Below are positions 35,153-46,367 of a stretch of 64,000 nt of DNA, piece after piece; the stretch's first letter is position 1, and each line of letters begins with the position of its first letter. The notes under the pieces were generated by a model that made no database searches, had not been told where the DNA came from, and worked only from the letters and a program-made list of their open reading frames with translations. This DNA is from Strobilurus pachycystidiatus (lineage: Eukaryota > Basidiomycota > Agaricomycetes > Agaricales > Physalacriaceae). A program made the translations under genes and the position numbers. The stretch is from contig JAHLMK010000027.1 in assembly GCA_019915135.1 (NCBI GenBank), positions 186,001 through 250,000 on the forward strand, written 5' to 3'.

Positions 35153-38100
35153 ATGCCCGAAGGGCCGTCGGTGGAGAAGTTTCTGTCCTTAGAGGCCCAG
35201 GACGCGGAGGACGACGAGATTATAGACGACGAAGAGGAAGATCCGACGCTCGAAGGTACGTAGCAATGCCCAGCTCACCTGCCCCAAGAGCTGACCTTAC
35301 TTTGCCGCCCAGACCATGATATCGCCCAAGACTCTCCCAGCCATCACAGGTTGTCTCAGCAAGAAATCGCCGCCTACGCAAGGACTTCAGAAAAGCATTT
35401 CTATGCCTGGCTGCACTCTCTTGTCCCGGATGCTAACAAACGCGACGACGAGGATGGACATAACGATTCTGCACGCTTAATCGCAGACCATGGGCATGAT
35501 GATGATGAGGAAGTCGACGACGACGGCGCTTTACCTTCGCATGTGTACAATGCAGCCGATGAGGATATAACCATCTGGCGGATCAAATGTCGCGTATGTT
35601 GCATCGACTTGATTCACAGAACAACACACTGACTATATGGACAGTATCGAACCTCCGTCGAGGTGTCTAAATTAATCAAAGACAACCTGGAATTCCAACG
35701 ACATCCCCCACCTTCCAGACGACGCGACAGCGATTGGCAGCATGCCGCTCGTTTGGCCTACGAAGACGAAGAAGCTCATTCCGGACCAACAGAGGACTCT
35801 CCAGACAGACGGGAGCAATGGAACGAGCTCTCTCAGACCATCGCCCATCGCCTCCATCACGACGCTCAGCCAAAAGACGGCGTAATTGATGTATGGCCCA
35901 GTCCAAAAACCCCTTCCCAGCCATGCGTCTACATCGCCACCAGGGGGACTTTCAACTCGTTAATGGAACTCCTTGTCGACGATCTTGGCCATGCGAAATA
36001 CGGTCTATCCCTCAGAACCATGCAACCACTTCAATCTCCCACTGAGCGCCTACGCGCATGGCGCAGTAGTCGAGGTGTACGCGAGACATTCACCAAATGT
36101 TGGGTTACCATTCGAGGGGGGAAATACGACGGTGATATTGGTTGGGTTGAGAAGGACTACAAGAGTACCTGGTGTACGGTTAAAGTCGTACCGCGGATCT
36201 CTTTCAGATGGCAGCGAACGTTTGTGGGCGAGGGCGATCCTACAGAGGAAGAAGAGCGTGACGCTCAGTCTGGCAAACGCCCTACCGACCGAAATTGGAC
36301 ATCTTTTCCTCGCCGTATTCCACCTGCACCTGGCACTCGACATCCCCCCTGCCTTCTCGCTAAAGAAATCCGCTCCAAGCTCTCAGTCAGCGAAGACAAG
36401 CATCCCATAGTTCGTTACGAGGAGACGGGCAGTACTGCTTTCGTGGCCGATTTCGCCCTGATCCAGGTCCGCCGTTCGCATATCTCCATCGCCATATCCA
36501 CACCTCCCTACATCCACAATCAACTCATGCACTGCGAAGATCCCGAAGCGAGGTCAGCTCTTTCCTTATTACCTCCAGCGGAAAGTGGGATCTTTGAGAC
36601 TGGCGAGATAGTGGAGGATGCTCGAAACGGACTCAAAGGAGAGGTCCTGTCATCTCAGGATGCGTTGCACGAAGCGGGTGGGCGCACCATCTTATCCCAA
36701 TCCGTAACTGTGCAGCCGCTTGAGGATGGATTGAAGGCCGTGGAGATCGAGAGGAGGCATATAGTTCGCGTGTTTGAGGTGGGACAGGAGGTGGGTATAT
36801 GGAACGGCGGTACGAAGATGTCTCATGGATGGGTAATAGCGACGAGTTCTGCGGGGAGAGAGCCCTCTCAAGGAGAACATCATATCAGGCGGCGTCGGCA
36901 AGACCGACATATCACGGTCCTTATCTACTGGACCGGCGAAGATTCCAAGGAGATTTCACCCCAGGTATGTATCTATGCTCGTCGATTATCAGAGACGAAT
37001 TCATTTGACGATAGGTCGTGAGAGTTCACAAGAACAACTGTGTTCACATCACAAGCAACACGCAACCGCCAGAGCGCCTCACTGGGCGGCCATTGTACAC
37101 ACTCGCACCACCGCCGCCTTCTAGCGCAGAGCCGCGCCGTCCCGTTAACCCTCTCCACGACAACCTCGAATACGATCCAGTCAAGGGCATGTTTACCAAT
37201 CAGGTCACCTTTCGTCCAGAGATGATGTACAGTGGAAACGTTCCTTGGTTTCGCCGCCCAGTGGTTGTCCTCAACGGCGAATACAAAGGACGCACAGGGA
37301 CAGTTGAGGATGTCATCAAAGACGAAAAGACCATCAGCGGCCTTAAGATTCTCGTTCGCTTCGATATGCTGCGAGCTATGGAAGGACTCCTGGAGAAGTG
37401 GTACGGCTACGGGCAAGTCGTAGATCCCGAGTGAGCAGTTCTTCTTCTTTAGCCAGAACGACGTGAATTGACACTCACATAGAACACATTGGCCTCTTCG
37501 GATCGTTGCTCCTCTCAGTCCGCTTCACCACAAAAGTGGGTTCCGCGGCAACCAGGCTTTCTACGAGGAGGAGCTGTCCCAGAATCATCCCGTGTTCCGT
37601 GGAGCTCGCGGCCAGCCAAAGGAATCGGACTTTGACAGGTCGTTTCAGGCCTATGTCCCGCCCGGGGAAGGACCTTGGAGTATCACTGAACAAGATCGCA
37701 CAGAACATGGCATCACGCACTCCCATTTCACCAAGACCATGACCTACAACGACAAGGTCGCCTGGTGCCTGCAGCCCCACCTCGAGAACTTGAAGATTGT
37801 CGTACCCACCACCGGAATCGAAGTTAGAAAGAGTAATGGCTCTTCAGGGAAGGGGGAGAGGTTGAAGGAACATTTCGCGACGGTTCAGCAAGTACGCCTC
37901 GACAACAAAGTTGGCGTATATCGAATATTGAAGGGCAAGCGATTACCTCAGGCACTCGTTCCCAGTCAAATACAGCTGAGGCATCCCGGAGCAAAGCCCG
38001 CTGACGGTCACTGTTGGTTCGTCTTCCGAGGTGATCATATTGGGAGATATGTTCGACCCATTCGCTGGGTTGACATGAAGATGTTGTCTGGGGAGAAGAA

Positions 38101-38302
38101 GCCGGCTTGGACAGTCGTCGTTGTTGAGCGTCAAGGACCCGGAAAGCCCGACAAGATTACTGATGACCACATTACCGTTCTCAACGAGGATCTCATCATC
38201 TTGGAGCGCGCTTCGAATTGGAAGGAGACTGACAAGGAAGTTTTGGCGCTACGGGAAAAGAGTCGAAATGGTAGTGCCAAGATGGTGATAGAGGCTATAT
38301 GA
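35153..38302 (+). CDS. Spt5-like multi-KOW protein
   Basis: Five exons (35153-35255, 35313-35593, 35645-36964, 37015-37430, 37483-38302) join in phase to about 979 residues. The N-terminus is acidic (EDDEIIDDEEEDPTLE). Repeated KOW-like strands follow: IRGGKYDGDIGWVEKDY, FETGEIVEDARNGLKGEVLS, VVLNGEYKGRTGTVEDV, and a C-terminal CWFVFRGDHIGRYVRPI segment. An acidic N-terminus and several KOW motifs resemble the elongation factor Spt5, which rides with RNA polymerase II. This copy is inside a transposon and is too divergent to be the housekeeping gene. A role in transcribing or regulating the element is inferred. The frame is fully open. Confidence 0.7.
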
Positions 38303-38415
38303 TCATGAACCATACTGTACTAATAGTTCCTATCTCATCTGTACTACCTACCTACCATCTTGTAATTACACCGCTTTCCACCATTCGCCCCACTTGTGTG
38401 CCGGCAACTCGACAG

Positions 38416-39241
38416 ATGGAGCATCGGAAGCTTGCGAGGTGAGTTCGCCGTCCTGCGGCTTATCAGTTTCGGTCTACTCATCCAGGGATCTTAGGACGAT
38501 GGTGCGAGCCGTATGCTCGCAGTCCTACCCGCGTAAGGAGAACAATGGGAAAACAAAGCAAGTAGGTTTCCCTTGTTTTGGCTACTGGTGCCTAGAGACG
38601 GGGAGTTCTGACGACTGGTTTCGTGTAGGTTGACCGTCTCCTTCCCTTCTTCGTTCACGATGATTTGGGTGAGTGTGCCACTCGAGACATTCACACACTT
38701 TGACTTGTCATAGACGGAACGTTGCCAGACGAAGATCCCTCAGCACTTTCACCTCCATCGCAAACGTAGGATCAAGCGCCCGAAGAGGGGACCGCGCCAG
38801 GCTATCTTCATTTTCTATCGTTCTGTATGTCAGCAACGCATCCATTCATCGCGTTGTGTTCATCATGTCCTTAGGGAGGCCGAAAAGTAGGAACTATCGT
38901 CCAGCTTGATAGCACTCGCACTCGACTTGCAGACCACGCATTTGAGTTGGCCGCGATAGGAATCACCGAACAGCCATATTTCAAGCGCCTGGCCGTGGAT
39001 GGCAGCTCCTGCGAATGGGTCACAATTGGGTGGAGGACTTTCTTTGACATCGCCAACCCAGTCAAGCCAATGTTCTTCAAAGCAACAGAGGAACCGCTTC
39101 CTGCTGACTGGGCACTCGACGTGGGTAGATTCTTGCCCGCCCTGTGATTGTTAGTCGATCTCGTGGCGCATGCACTCTTCGTCACTGACGTTCTAGGACA
39201 GGGGAGGCGTGATATTGCTCTGGGCGGCAGTGGGACCTTAA
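38416..39241 (+). CDS. Hypothetical cargo protein
   Basis: A series of short exons with good GT-AG boundaries. A basic stretch (HRKRRIKRPKRGPRQAIFIF) is spliced to GGRKVGTIVQLDSTRTRLAD and on through EWVTIGWRTFFDIANPVKP and ADWALD, ending DRGGVILLWAAVGP and TAA. Exon phases 5' of 38714 cannot be fixed by eye: one choice runs into a stop at 38767. The start (ATG 38416) is therefore tentative. No recognised family. Confidence 0.4.
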
Positions 39242-39549
39242 TTTGATATGCATATATTGAACCTGAACTTGGTGTGATTAGCACAAGTATGGAAGCGGAA
39301 AAGATCGTGGCGTCAGGATCGACGTGCTTCGTGGCACGGATGCAGGATCGATGTGCATCGTGGCTCTTGCGAGGCGTCAGGATCGACCTGCTCAAAGGTA
39401 TGTTTGGCAGACAATGGTAACCAGCATAATGTTGACACGAACAATAGATTCCCGAGCACAATGGAACTTCAAGGACGGCGGGTATTCGGCCGATATCAGC
39501 AAAATTTTCGTCAGGTATGCTGTCTCGCTGACTCTTGTTCCTCACCACC

Positions 39550-42229
39550 ATGAAGCCTTACGATCTGAAGGCAGAAGATCCATGGCTTGCGAGCAAATAC
39601 GATCCGAATACCCTTCCCGCAGACCAGCTCAGGCAACCCTACCGACGAAGCACGGGGGAAAACCAGCTGACGGCCGAGCAACTCACCCTTTTGTGGACGT
39701 TTGCGCCGGAATGGGAGTCTTTGTGCAAGAGCGTCAAGGGCAGTACCGAGCAGAAACGAGCCTTATGGGTGAAGAAGGCGACGGACGCGGCGTTTAAGCA
39801 TCGCGTATTTCTGACCGATAATGCCCCACTGTTGAAGGTGGTGAGTTGACTGGCGCGAGGTCGTTTTGTCCTGGTAGCGTCTAACGTGCTTGTAGAAGGT
39901 CGCGAAGTGGTTTGCAAACAAAAAGACCCACTACATCGACAAGGGGAAGAGCTTTAAGAAGGCACCTGATTTCGGGCACGACGATGAGGGCGACGACGAA
40001 GAGGGCGACGACGACGACGACGACAATGGGGAGGAGGAGAGTTCTTCTGGACCTGCTGTGAATAGGCGGGGCCTCCTTCGTTTCTCTAACGTTCTACGCG
40101 GGCAGCAGCTGTTCCAAGAAGAACAGCGCGAGGACGTTCGGGAGCGCGCTCAAGAGCTCAAGAGCCAAGTCAAGGACGGCAATAATGGCGCTGCTTTTAG
40201 CAAGGCCGCATCCGAACTCTGGCAGGCGCTCACGGAAGAAGAGCGAGTGGAATGGGAAGCCAAGGCGAAGAAATTGGGCTCTCACGAGAGGTAGGTTCTC
40301 ACCTCGAGGGTGACCTGGATTCCTTGTTGCTGATTTGTGTCCCTAAGTACGCTCTTGCGATTGCCTCTAGCCGTCCGGCAGGTATCGGATAAGCTGGCCA
40401 AGGAAATCGAGACTATCGGTGGGCCCGTCGCAGTTACGGTCATGTATATCTTTCGCGATCGAGTGAATGGATCTTTGGATGGATCTGTGTACGTCGAGGA
40501 CTTCACACCATCATCTCTGCATACTGATATACCTACAGCATCGATTCATCTGCTTGCGGGAAAGAGGCATGCATGATGTCCGAGGTGCTGGGGTCCAACG
40601 TTCTAACAAACTTATCTGCATGGTTCAATAACAAGTGTCCCTGTGAGTGTCGACTTGATTCTTAAGTTCCGCGACTGCCTCCCTAATCTGAGGTTCTAGT
40701 GCCAGTGAAACGGTCTCTAACCTTCCCAACGGACGACGAGAACTTGCCCCGCTTCCCGGTCATAGACCTGGATGCTCAAACGGGAGCGGAACATAACGTT
40801 GTGATTGAAGAGTATATCGCTGCCATGTGGTGTACGTTGAAACGCTTCGTGTCTTGTTTGTGATAGATTCTGACAATTTTGAAGCTTCAATCTACGGCAC
40901 TACGACTCTCAATCGCATCGGACTTGGGGCTAAGCCAAGTGACTTCTTCGACACATCGGCGTGGCCCGAAGTCGAGGCATATCTGACCTCTACCAAAGGA
41001 GCCGCGATACACGCTCAATTACGCCTCTCAGCGATAACTGCGCTAATGACCCGCTCGAACGAGGATTCATCGAATCCCTTCCGTTTTCTGTCGTCACCTC
41101 AAGACTATCCACGTAGCAAGTCGGCCACACCACCACCCACGCCGCCGCCGAAGGATCAGGACAGACCGGCGCCGCGAAGTCCCTCGTTGCCTTATCCAGG
41201 GGATGTGGTCGATACAATGCCAGTCGCGGACACAGACGTCCAAGCAAAGCCGGCATCACCAAAGGTCGGACCGAATTCGCCAGCCAAGAGATCGGAGCGT
41301 GGGGGCAGGGGTGGTCGAAACACCGTTGTAGACGAGGATACGATAATGACGGACTATCCGTGAGTGAATTTCGAGTATATCTGCTGCACTTTTCTGACGC
41401 TTATAGCAGCGTCTCGACGGAAGCAGCGCCAGAGTTAGGAGCCTTACCGAACGTCGACTCAGATGATATTATAAGGGACTCAGTAGCAGTCGAAGAAGGG
41501 TGAGTGTCTCGAGAACTTGGCGGAAGCTTGCTGACATTGTACAGTGATGACCATCTGACACCGCTGAAGTGGAAAAGAAAGTGAATTCACGCTCCTGTGT
41601 GCTATTGAATCGTCCAACTGATTGCTTCCCTAGACAACAGGCCATCAACGTTACCGAGGCGCCTAAGAAGGCTAGAAAGGCACCCGCGAAGTGAGCATCC
41701 GCCCCACCACTACCGTCATCGACTCAACCGTAACAGAAAGGTAAGAAACGATGACGACTCGGAGGCGCCTAAGAAGGCTAGAAAGGCACCCGCGAAGTGA
41801 GTATCCGCCCCACCACTACCGTCATCGACTAAACCATCACCCAACAGAAAGGTAAGAAACGATGGCGACTCGGAGGCGCCTAAGAAGTCGAACAAGTCAG
41901 TAGGGAAGTGAGTTTGTTTACTCCGATTCATGTTATTTGTATACTTAAAGTCCACGAGGAGAACGCGGACGGGCAAGGAAAAGGCACCAGAGTCTTCATC
42001 GCAGGACGGCGCTGTGGCTGCCGAAGGCTCTAACGCGGCCTCTGGTATTTCGGAGGAGCCCCAACCCAAAAGGTGTGAATGGTTTAAGCTTGTTGTTGCC
42101 CCATGCCGATCTCCGTTGGTCTACAGACCTAGGTATGCGTATGTGCATCCGTCAGAGCTGCCCGTACCCTTGTTTGACGCTAAGATTGATACTTCTCTCA
42201 CGCGTGCCTCGCGCCGCGCGCCGAAGTGA
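39550..42229 (+). CDS. Hypothetical cargo protein with HMG-like segment and Lys-rich repeated exons
   Basis: ATG 39550 sits in the good context CACCATGA; open sequence further upstream (from 39289) may be another exon. Parts in order: a conserved N-terminal block (TAEQLTLLWTFAPEWESL through KKVAKWFANKKTHYIDKGKSFKK), a very acidic stretch, then FSKAASELWQALTEEERVEW, which resembles the second half of an HMG box. Next come a conserved middle region (VAVTVMYIFRDRVNGSLDGS), a Pro-rich linker, and a basic tail with tandemly repeated exons. All introns near the 3' end are phase 2. Stop at 42227-42229. DNA binding is inferred from the HMG-like segment and basic tail; the family is otherwise unknown to me. 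Confidence 0.5.
41656..41885 (+). repeat. Tandemly duplicated exon-intron unit
   Basis: Units begin at 41656, 41762 and 41872 (periods 106 and 110 bp). Each holds an exon encoding EAPKKARKAPAK-like residues plus its following intron, including the conserved intron stretch CCACCACTACCGTCATCGAC. Because flanking introns are phase 2, each copy adds the peptide KKVRNDD-x-SEAPKK in frame. Confidence 0.9.
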
Positions 42230-42508
42230 TTACTTGCCGGGTTGGCATCGGCACATGTAGCCAGGTAGTACGCAAGCTTGTAATTTCTCAACTCAAGCAT
42301 ACACACGATTTTGAGTCCAACCATCAGCAATTACTCAAGTTGTGATTTAAGTTTACTACTCAAGTTGTGACTTGAGTTACGACTCAAGTTCTGGCAGCTT
42401 GATTGATAGATGCATACATGTTTCGGGTACCAAATAATGAGATGAGCGATATCTCATGCTCACCCTGGTGATCACCGAAGCAGCTTAAGATAAGTCGGTC
42501 ACCTTTCA
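42230..42508. repeat. Right subterminal repeats and right terminal inverted repeat
   Basis: 42336-42405 contains ACTCAAGTTGTGATTTAAGT and ACTCAAGTTGTGACTTGAGT type motifs, matching the left-end motif class. 42453-42508 is the right terminal repeat, reading outward TGAAAGGTGACCGACTT, then TCTTAAG and GGTGATCACC. The element ends at 42508, directly before the TGACAGAA duplication. Confidence 0.8.
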
Positions 42509-43140
42509 TGACAGAAGCAGATATGTCGCTCCTGAAGATTATCTTCTTGACGCCTCTGTGTGCTGCCTGCTTCTGCGCGAATTTGAGGATGTCATCCATG
42601 GTACTAGACGGCCGATTGTCAATTGCAAACGCGTCGAATGGTACTGGCAGACACCTACGTGGATAACTGCGCTAAGTCCTTCTGCAAGCTTTCTACAGAG
42701 CTCGCTTCAACACCTTCACAAGATTGCGCCACCGCGAGTGCAATATCGCCAGCCCTCATTGCAATATGACTGAGAGCATCGTTGTTCGCACGTACTTCCT
42801 ACAATGACACGTCGTCAAGGAAAATCAGAGCAGTTGATCATAAACTCACATCTGCGATCTTCAAGATTGTTATCCCGACGGTCGCGATGTACTTGACACA
42901 AGGAAGTCCTGAAATCGCTTCACAGACGTCCTGAAGACCTCGAAGCGCTGCTAGATCGGGTATGGATGAGGGAATGGTACTAGAGTCGAGATTGGCGGTA
43001 AGACTCGTTCCGTCGTCAAAGATCTGACTTGTTGCGGTGGCTTTGGAACGTCTGGCTCCAGTGTGCACCGCTGCCCTGATAGATGAGTAGCCCAATGTCG
43101 AAGATGGTGACGCAGCAAAGCCATTGGGAGGTAGTGACAT
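42509..43140 (-). pseudogene. 5' half of the interrupted middle paralogue
   Basis: Begins with ATG at 43140 (MSLPPNGFAASPSSTLGYSS) and is collinear with the first exons of copies A and C: the Ser/Thr leader, the GLQDVCEAISGLPCVKYIAT helix, the RANNDAL helix and MDDILKFAQKQAAHRGVKK. Similarity stops inside the exon encoding the last helix, at 42509, where the transposon begins. The complement, with the lectin-like units, is at 21948-23607. Some small differences (for example a lost codon in the second exon region) exist relative to A and C. It keeps a promoter, so a truncated helical-domain protein could still be made and would run into element sequence. Confidence 0.85.
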
Positions 43141-43625
43141 GATAGTTCAGAGCATACCTTGTCCCTCGTGAGGGTGTGAATCATGATGGTGGTAAAGTTC
43201 GCATTACTGATGTTTGTCAGATTCATCGCATTTCCGGTGGTTTCGTTATCTTCGACGCGTTCCTTCTTGCGAGTCACTTGCAGTGCAGGCAAGGGTTAAA
43301 TCAATCAATACTGGACTACACGGCGCGCCGGACCTGCGCAGTGCCCCGTGTGTCAGCAAAGCAGCCCAGAAGCAGCCGCCGCTGCAAATAGCGGAAGCAC
43401 AGAATGACGATGTCAACATTGTCAAGGCGTTCCCAGGACCCAGCGAACCACCCGCGCCTCCTGCTGCACCACCCCTGTCTCTCAAGTGATGCAGGAGCTC
43501 AAGGAGGTTGATTCGGATGATGATGGATGCGTCAGCGTGAGTCAAGGCAATACTATTCGAAACGCTGAGTTTCCTGGATGGCAAAAGTCATAGCATCGGT
43601 GTGACGCGGCTATTATTAGCATTGT
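43141..43625. repeat. Upstream block shared by tandem copies
   Basis: Counterpart of 21428-21947. It also contains a plus-strand stretch that reads PPLQIAEAQNDDVNIVKAF and PPAPPAAPPLSLK, which may be a relic of another gene carried along in the duplication; only a fragment is visible. Confidence 0.55.
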
Positions 43626-45890
43626 CTATGCAAAACAGTCCTCAAAACCATCCGGCCCTCGCCAGCGCTTTTCTTCGAATCCGCTTCCGTCATTCTCTTC
43701 TTCGGTGCCTACAGTAACCTCTATAGTCCGACCGCCCTTCCACCCAATGATCGATCCTGGTGCAACGGTGAGCGCCCTACATCCCTGCTTGAGCATATCT
43801 CTAATAATGTTGTGCTCGCACGTCAGGCTCGCGGCAAATTTGGCCTGCATCTCTGTCGTGGCGAGGTCTGGCTGAAATTCTCCTGGTCCTAGCCAGGCTG
43901 AACTCGGAACGGGCGGTGGCGCATGCTCGGCCGGAAGAACGGTGAGCATCGAGTCGCAGAATATGGGACATACAGCGCCGTTGACGCTGTCCAACAAACG
44001 CCAATGACACGCTGGATCCCTGAATTGTGTCGAGTCCTGTGTATGCACCCAGGGAGTATCGACATTTCCGATCTCAGCAAGAAATTTCCCCGTCTCCCTA
44101 TTCTTGAACACGAACGCGTCTCCTCGAGGAAGGACAAACCAGTGGTGATTTGGGCTGAGTGGGTCCCACTTCGACGCGTTGATGTGTAGAGAGCCCCAGA
44201 CGTCAAGGGTATACCATCTTGTTGGTGATAGAACAAGAACGAGCAGGAATGCGTCGGCACTGCATCCATCCTCGGTGTTGTAGACAAACTGCCATTCCCC
44301 AGCGAATGCACGGTCTGTCTGAGTGGCGACGTTGGGCCCCTCCGGGTCTTCGTGGTGTAGAGACATGTATCGCTGTGAATGTACGTTCTGCAGGAGGAAC
44401 TTCCGACGAGATGGAGTGAAGGATTTAGATGGCCTGCCCTGTGGTGATACAGACACAGGAAATCGAGCCAGGTGCCAAAGCTGACTCCGTTGTGCTTTGT
44501 TGCCGAATTGGAGGTAGGTGCAGTGCAAACAGTCGCAATTAATCCTCGTCGGACATTTGGCGTCGAACACAGATTTCGTAGACTCGGTGTTTCGGATTAC
44601 ACAACAGGTCCGTCTGAAGTACACCATTGGAGCGTCAAAGATGATCTTCAGGGATTGGAATTACTGTACGTACCCGTCTACATGTGCAGCATGGAAGGTC
44701 CAAGACTGATTTGAACTGGGCGAACCAGATCCAGGCCAGGGAACAACTTGAGTCCCTTCGGCTGCGTTTGCTCGCCACAGATCCAACAGCCTTCCAGTTG
44801 CCATGTCTCGAATCCCATACTGCATATCTGGCTCCCCATGGATGCGGTAGATCAAGAAAAGTTGTGTATGCGCAGGCCCCGAACGCAGCGTTGAGAGAAA
44901 TGTGTGTCCGACTCTCTTCTTCTCCGTTTCAATAGCTCGCATGTCACTGACACTCTGAATCATGTAGATGCCTGTTGGAATCTCAAGCATCTGGTTCGAT
45001 ACCGGGAATGCGTCTGGAGGTCCAGGACTTGGACTCTGATGACAACCAGGTCAACGAAAATCTTCACGAAGAAGTGATTGCTGGGACATACAGATATAAA
45101 TGATGCCGATGGCGAGACCGGATTTGTGCGTACAAGGATTTCCTCAATCCCAACGCGTACGGTGGACATAGATTTGAGCTACATTTTTTTGAGATCAATA
45201 ATCTCTACCAACGGCCGGAGGAGCTGACATTAAATATGTTGAAGGCGTGTTCAAGTCGGCGCTCAAGGACAGTGACAGAAGCGGATATGTCGTTCCTGAA
45301 AATTATCTTCTTGACGCCTCTGTGTGCCGCCTGTTTCTGCGTAAATTTGAGAATGTCATCCATGGTGCTAAATGGCCGAATGGCAGTTGCAAACGCGTCG
45401 AATAATAATGGCAGGAACACGTACCTGGTTAACTGCGCCAAGTCCTTCTGCAAGCTCTCAACAGAGCTTGCTTCAACACCTTCACATGATTGCGCCACCG
45501 CGAGGGCAATATCTCCAGCTCTCATTGCGATATGCCTGAGAGCATCGTTGTTTGCACGGACTTCCTATAAGACACGTCGTCTCAAAGGAATGGAGCAGTT
45601 AGTTATACACGCACATCTGCGATCTTCAAGATCGTTATCCCCACGGTCGCGATGTACTTGACACACGGAAGTCCTGAGATTGCTTCACAGACGTCCTGGA
45701 GACCTTGAAGCGCTGCTAGATTAGGTGTGGATGAGGAGTTGTTATTAGAGTCGAGACTGGCGGCAAGGCTCGTTCCGTCGTCAAAGATCTGAGTTGTTGC
45801 GGTGGCCTTGGAACGTCTGGCTCCAGTGTGTACCGCTGCCCTGATAGACGAGTACCCCAGTATCGAAGAGCGATTGGGAGATAGAGACAT
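43626..45890 (-). CDS. MLKL/HeLo-like helical domain plus beta-trefoil repeats, copy C
   Basis: The third member of the array, with the same exon order as copy A. It starts MSLSPNRSSILGYSS at 45890, with the helical domain through LEHAFNIFN, a variable linker, trefoil units (IPTGIYMIQSVSDMRAIE, QSWTFHAAHVDG, FLLQNVHSQRYMSLHH, RWYTLDVWGSLHINASKWD) and the conserved tail, ending EDCFA and TAG. The linker between the helical part and the first trefoil differs from copies A and B in sequence and length, so that region is evolving faster. Frames are open. Possible role as in copy A: a lectin-sensing protein with a membrane-acting helical domain (inference). A non-catalytic structural lectin is the alternative. 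Confidence 0.6.
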
Positions 45891-46367
45891 GATAATGTCA
45901 CTCTGAATATCTTGTCCTTCGTGAGGGCGTGAAGAGAGGGTAAAATCCTGTGATGGTGGTAAGTACGCATCATGATATATGTGTCAGATTCGGCGCATTT
46001 CCGTGACTTACGACATTTCGCCTCTTGCTATTGATGTCTCTATTTGAAGCACCAAATAGTATATTGAGAACCGGCACACGATAGTGGTTGGTAAGTAATC
46101 GTGCTGCGCGTCCACAAATGGACAAGAAGCGTCGGACGGTTGATCGATGGGGGCGCGGGGCGGTAATTTCCAAAAGAGGACAGATAGGCGTTGTAGAGCG
46201 CAATACAGTAGATCGCGATACTTCGACAAGTCATTGACTCGAGCTTATACAAAGCTAGATGATGCTCAATATGTAGCTTCACCACTTCTTCTCAAGTCTG
46301 CAATCCTTGACTTTGAGCTATATTGCCAGTTTGAACACAACAGAATCCGATTCGAAGTTTATACATG
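45891..46367. other. Intergenic upstream of copy C
   Basis: The first 120 bp resemble the shared promoter block of the array (TGATGGTGGTAAGT, GTGTCAGATTC, CATTTCCGTGA). The remainder is unrelated sequence with no supported gene. Confidence 0.45.

Larger units (their letters stand above)
23608..42508. mobile_element. 18.9-kb KDZ-type DNA transposon with multiple cargo genes
   Basis: Boundaries come from comparing the split gene with its intact paralogues. The direct duplication TGACAGAA occurs at 23600-23607 and 42509-42516. The inner ends form an imperfect 57-bp terminal inverted repeat sharing TCTTAAG, the palindrome GGTGATCACC and GTGAGCATGAG. Subterminal ACTCAAGT/ACTTGAGT motifs are dense at both ends. 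An 8-bp duplication is reported for Zisupton, a KDZ member, and the element carries a CxC2/KDZ transposase gene (26868-30931). Leftward genes occupy the left 11 kb and rightward genes the right 7 kb, diverging from a hairpin at 34.8 kb. No viral or retroelement polymerase is visible inside. Confidence 0.85.

Noticed and set aside
38871..39551. 226-codon minus-strand frame
   Set aside because: Opposite strand of better supported spliced plus-strand exons; composition is low in structure and has no domain.
23608..42508. A TET/JBP oxygenase gene, often carried by mushroom KDZ elements
   Set aside because: I looked for an HxD...H iron-binding signature in the cargo frames and found none.
23608..42508. 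Starship-type element led by a tyrosine recombinase
   Set aside because: No DUF3435/tyrosine recombinase frame at the ends; the terminal inverted repeats, the 8-bp duplication and the KDZ motifs point elsewhere.
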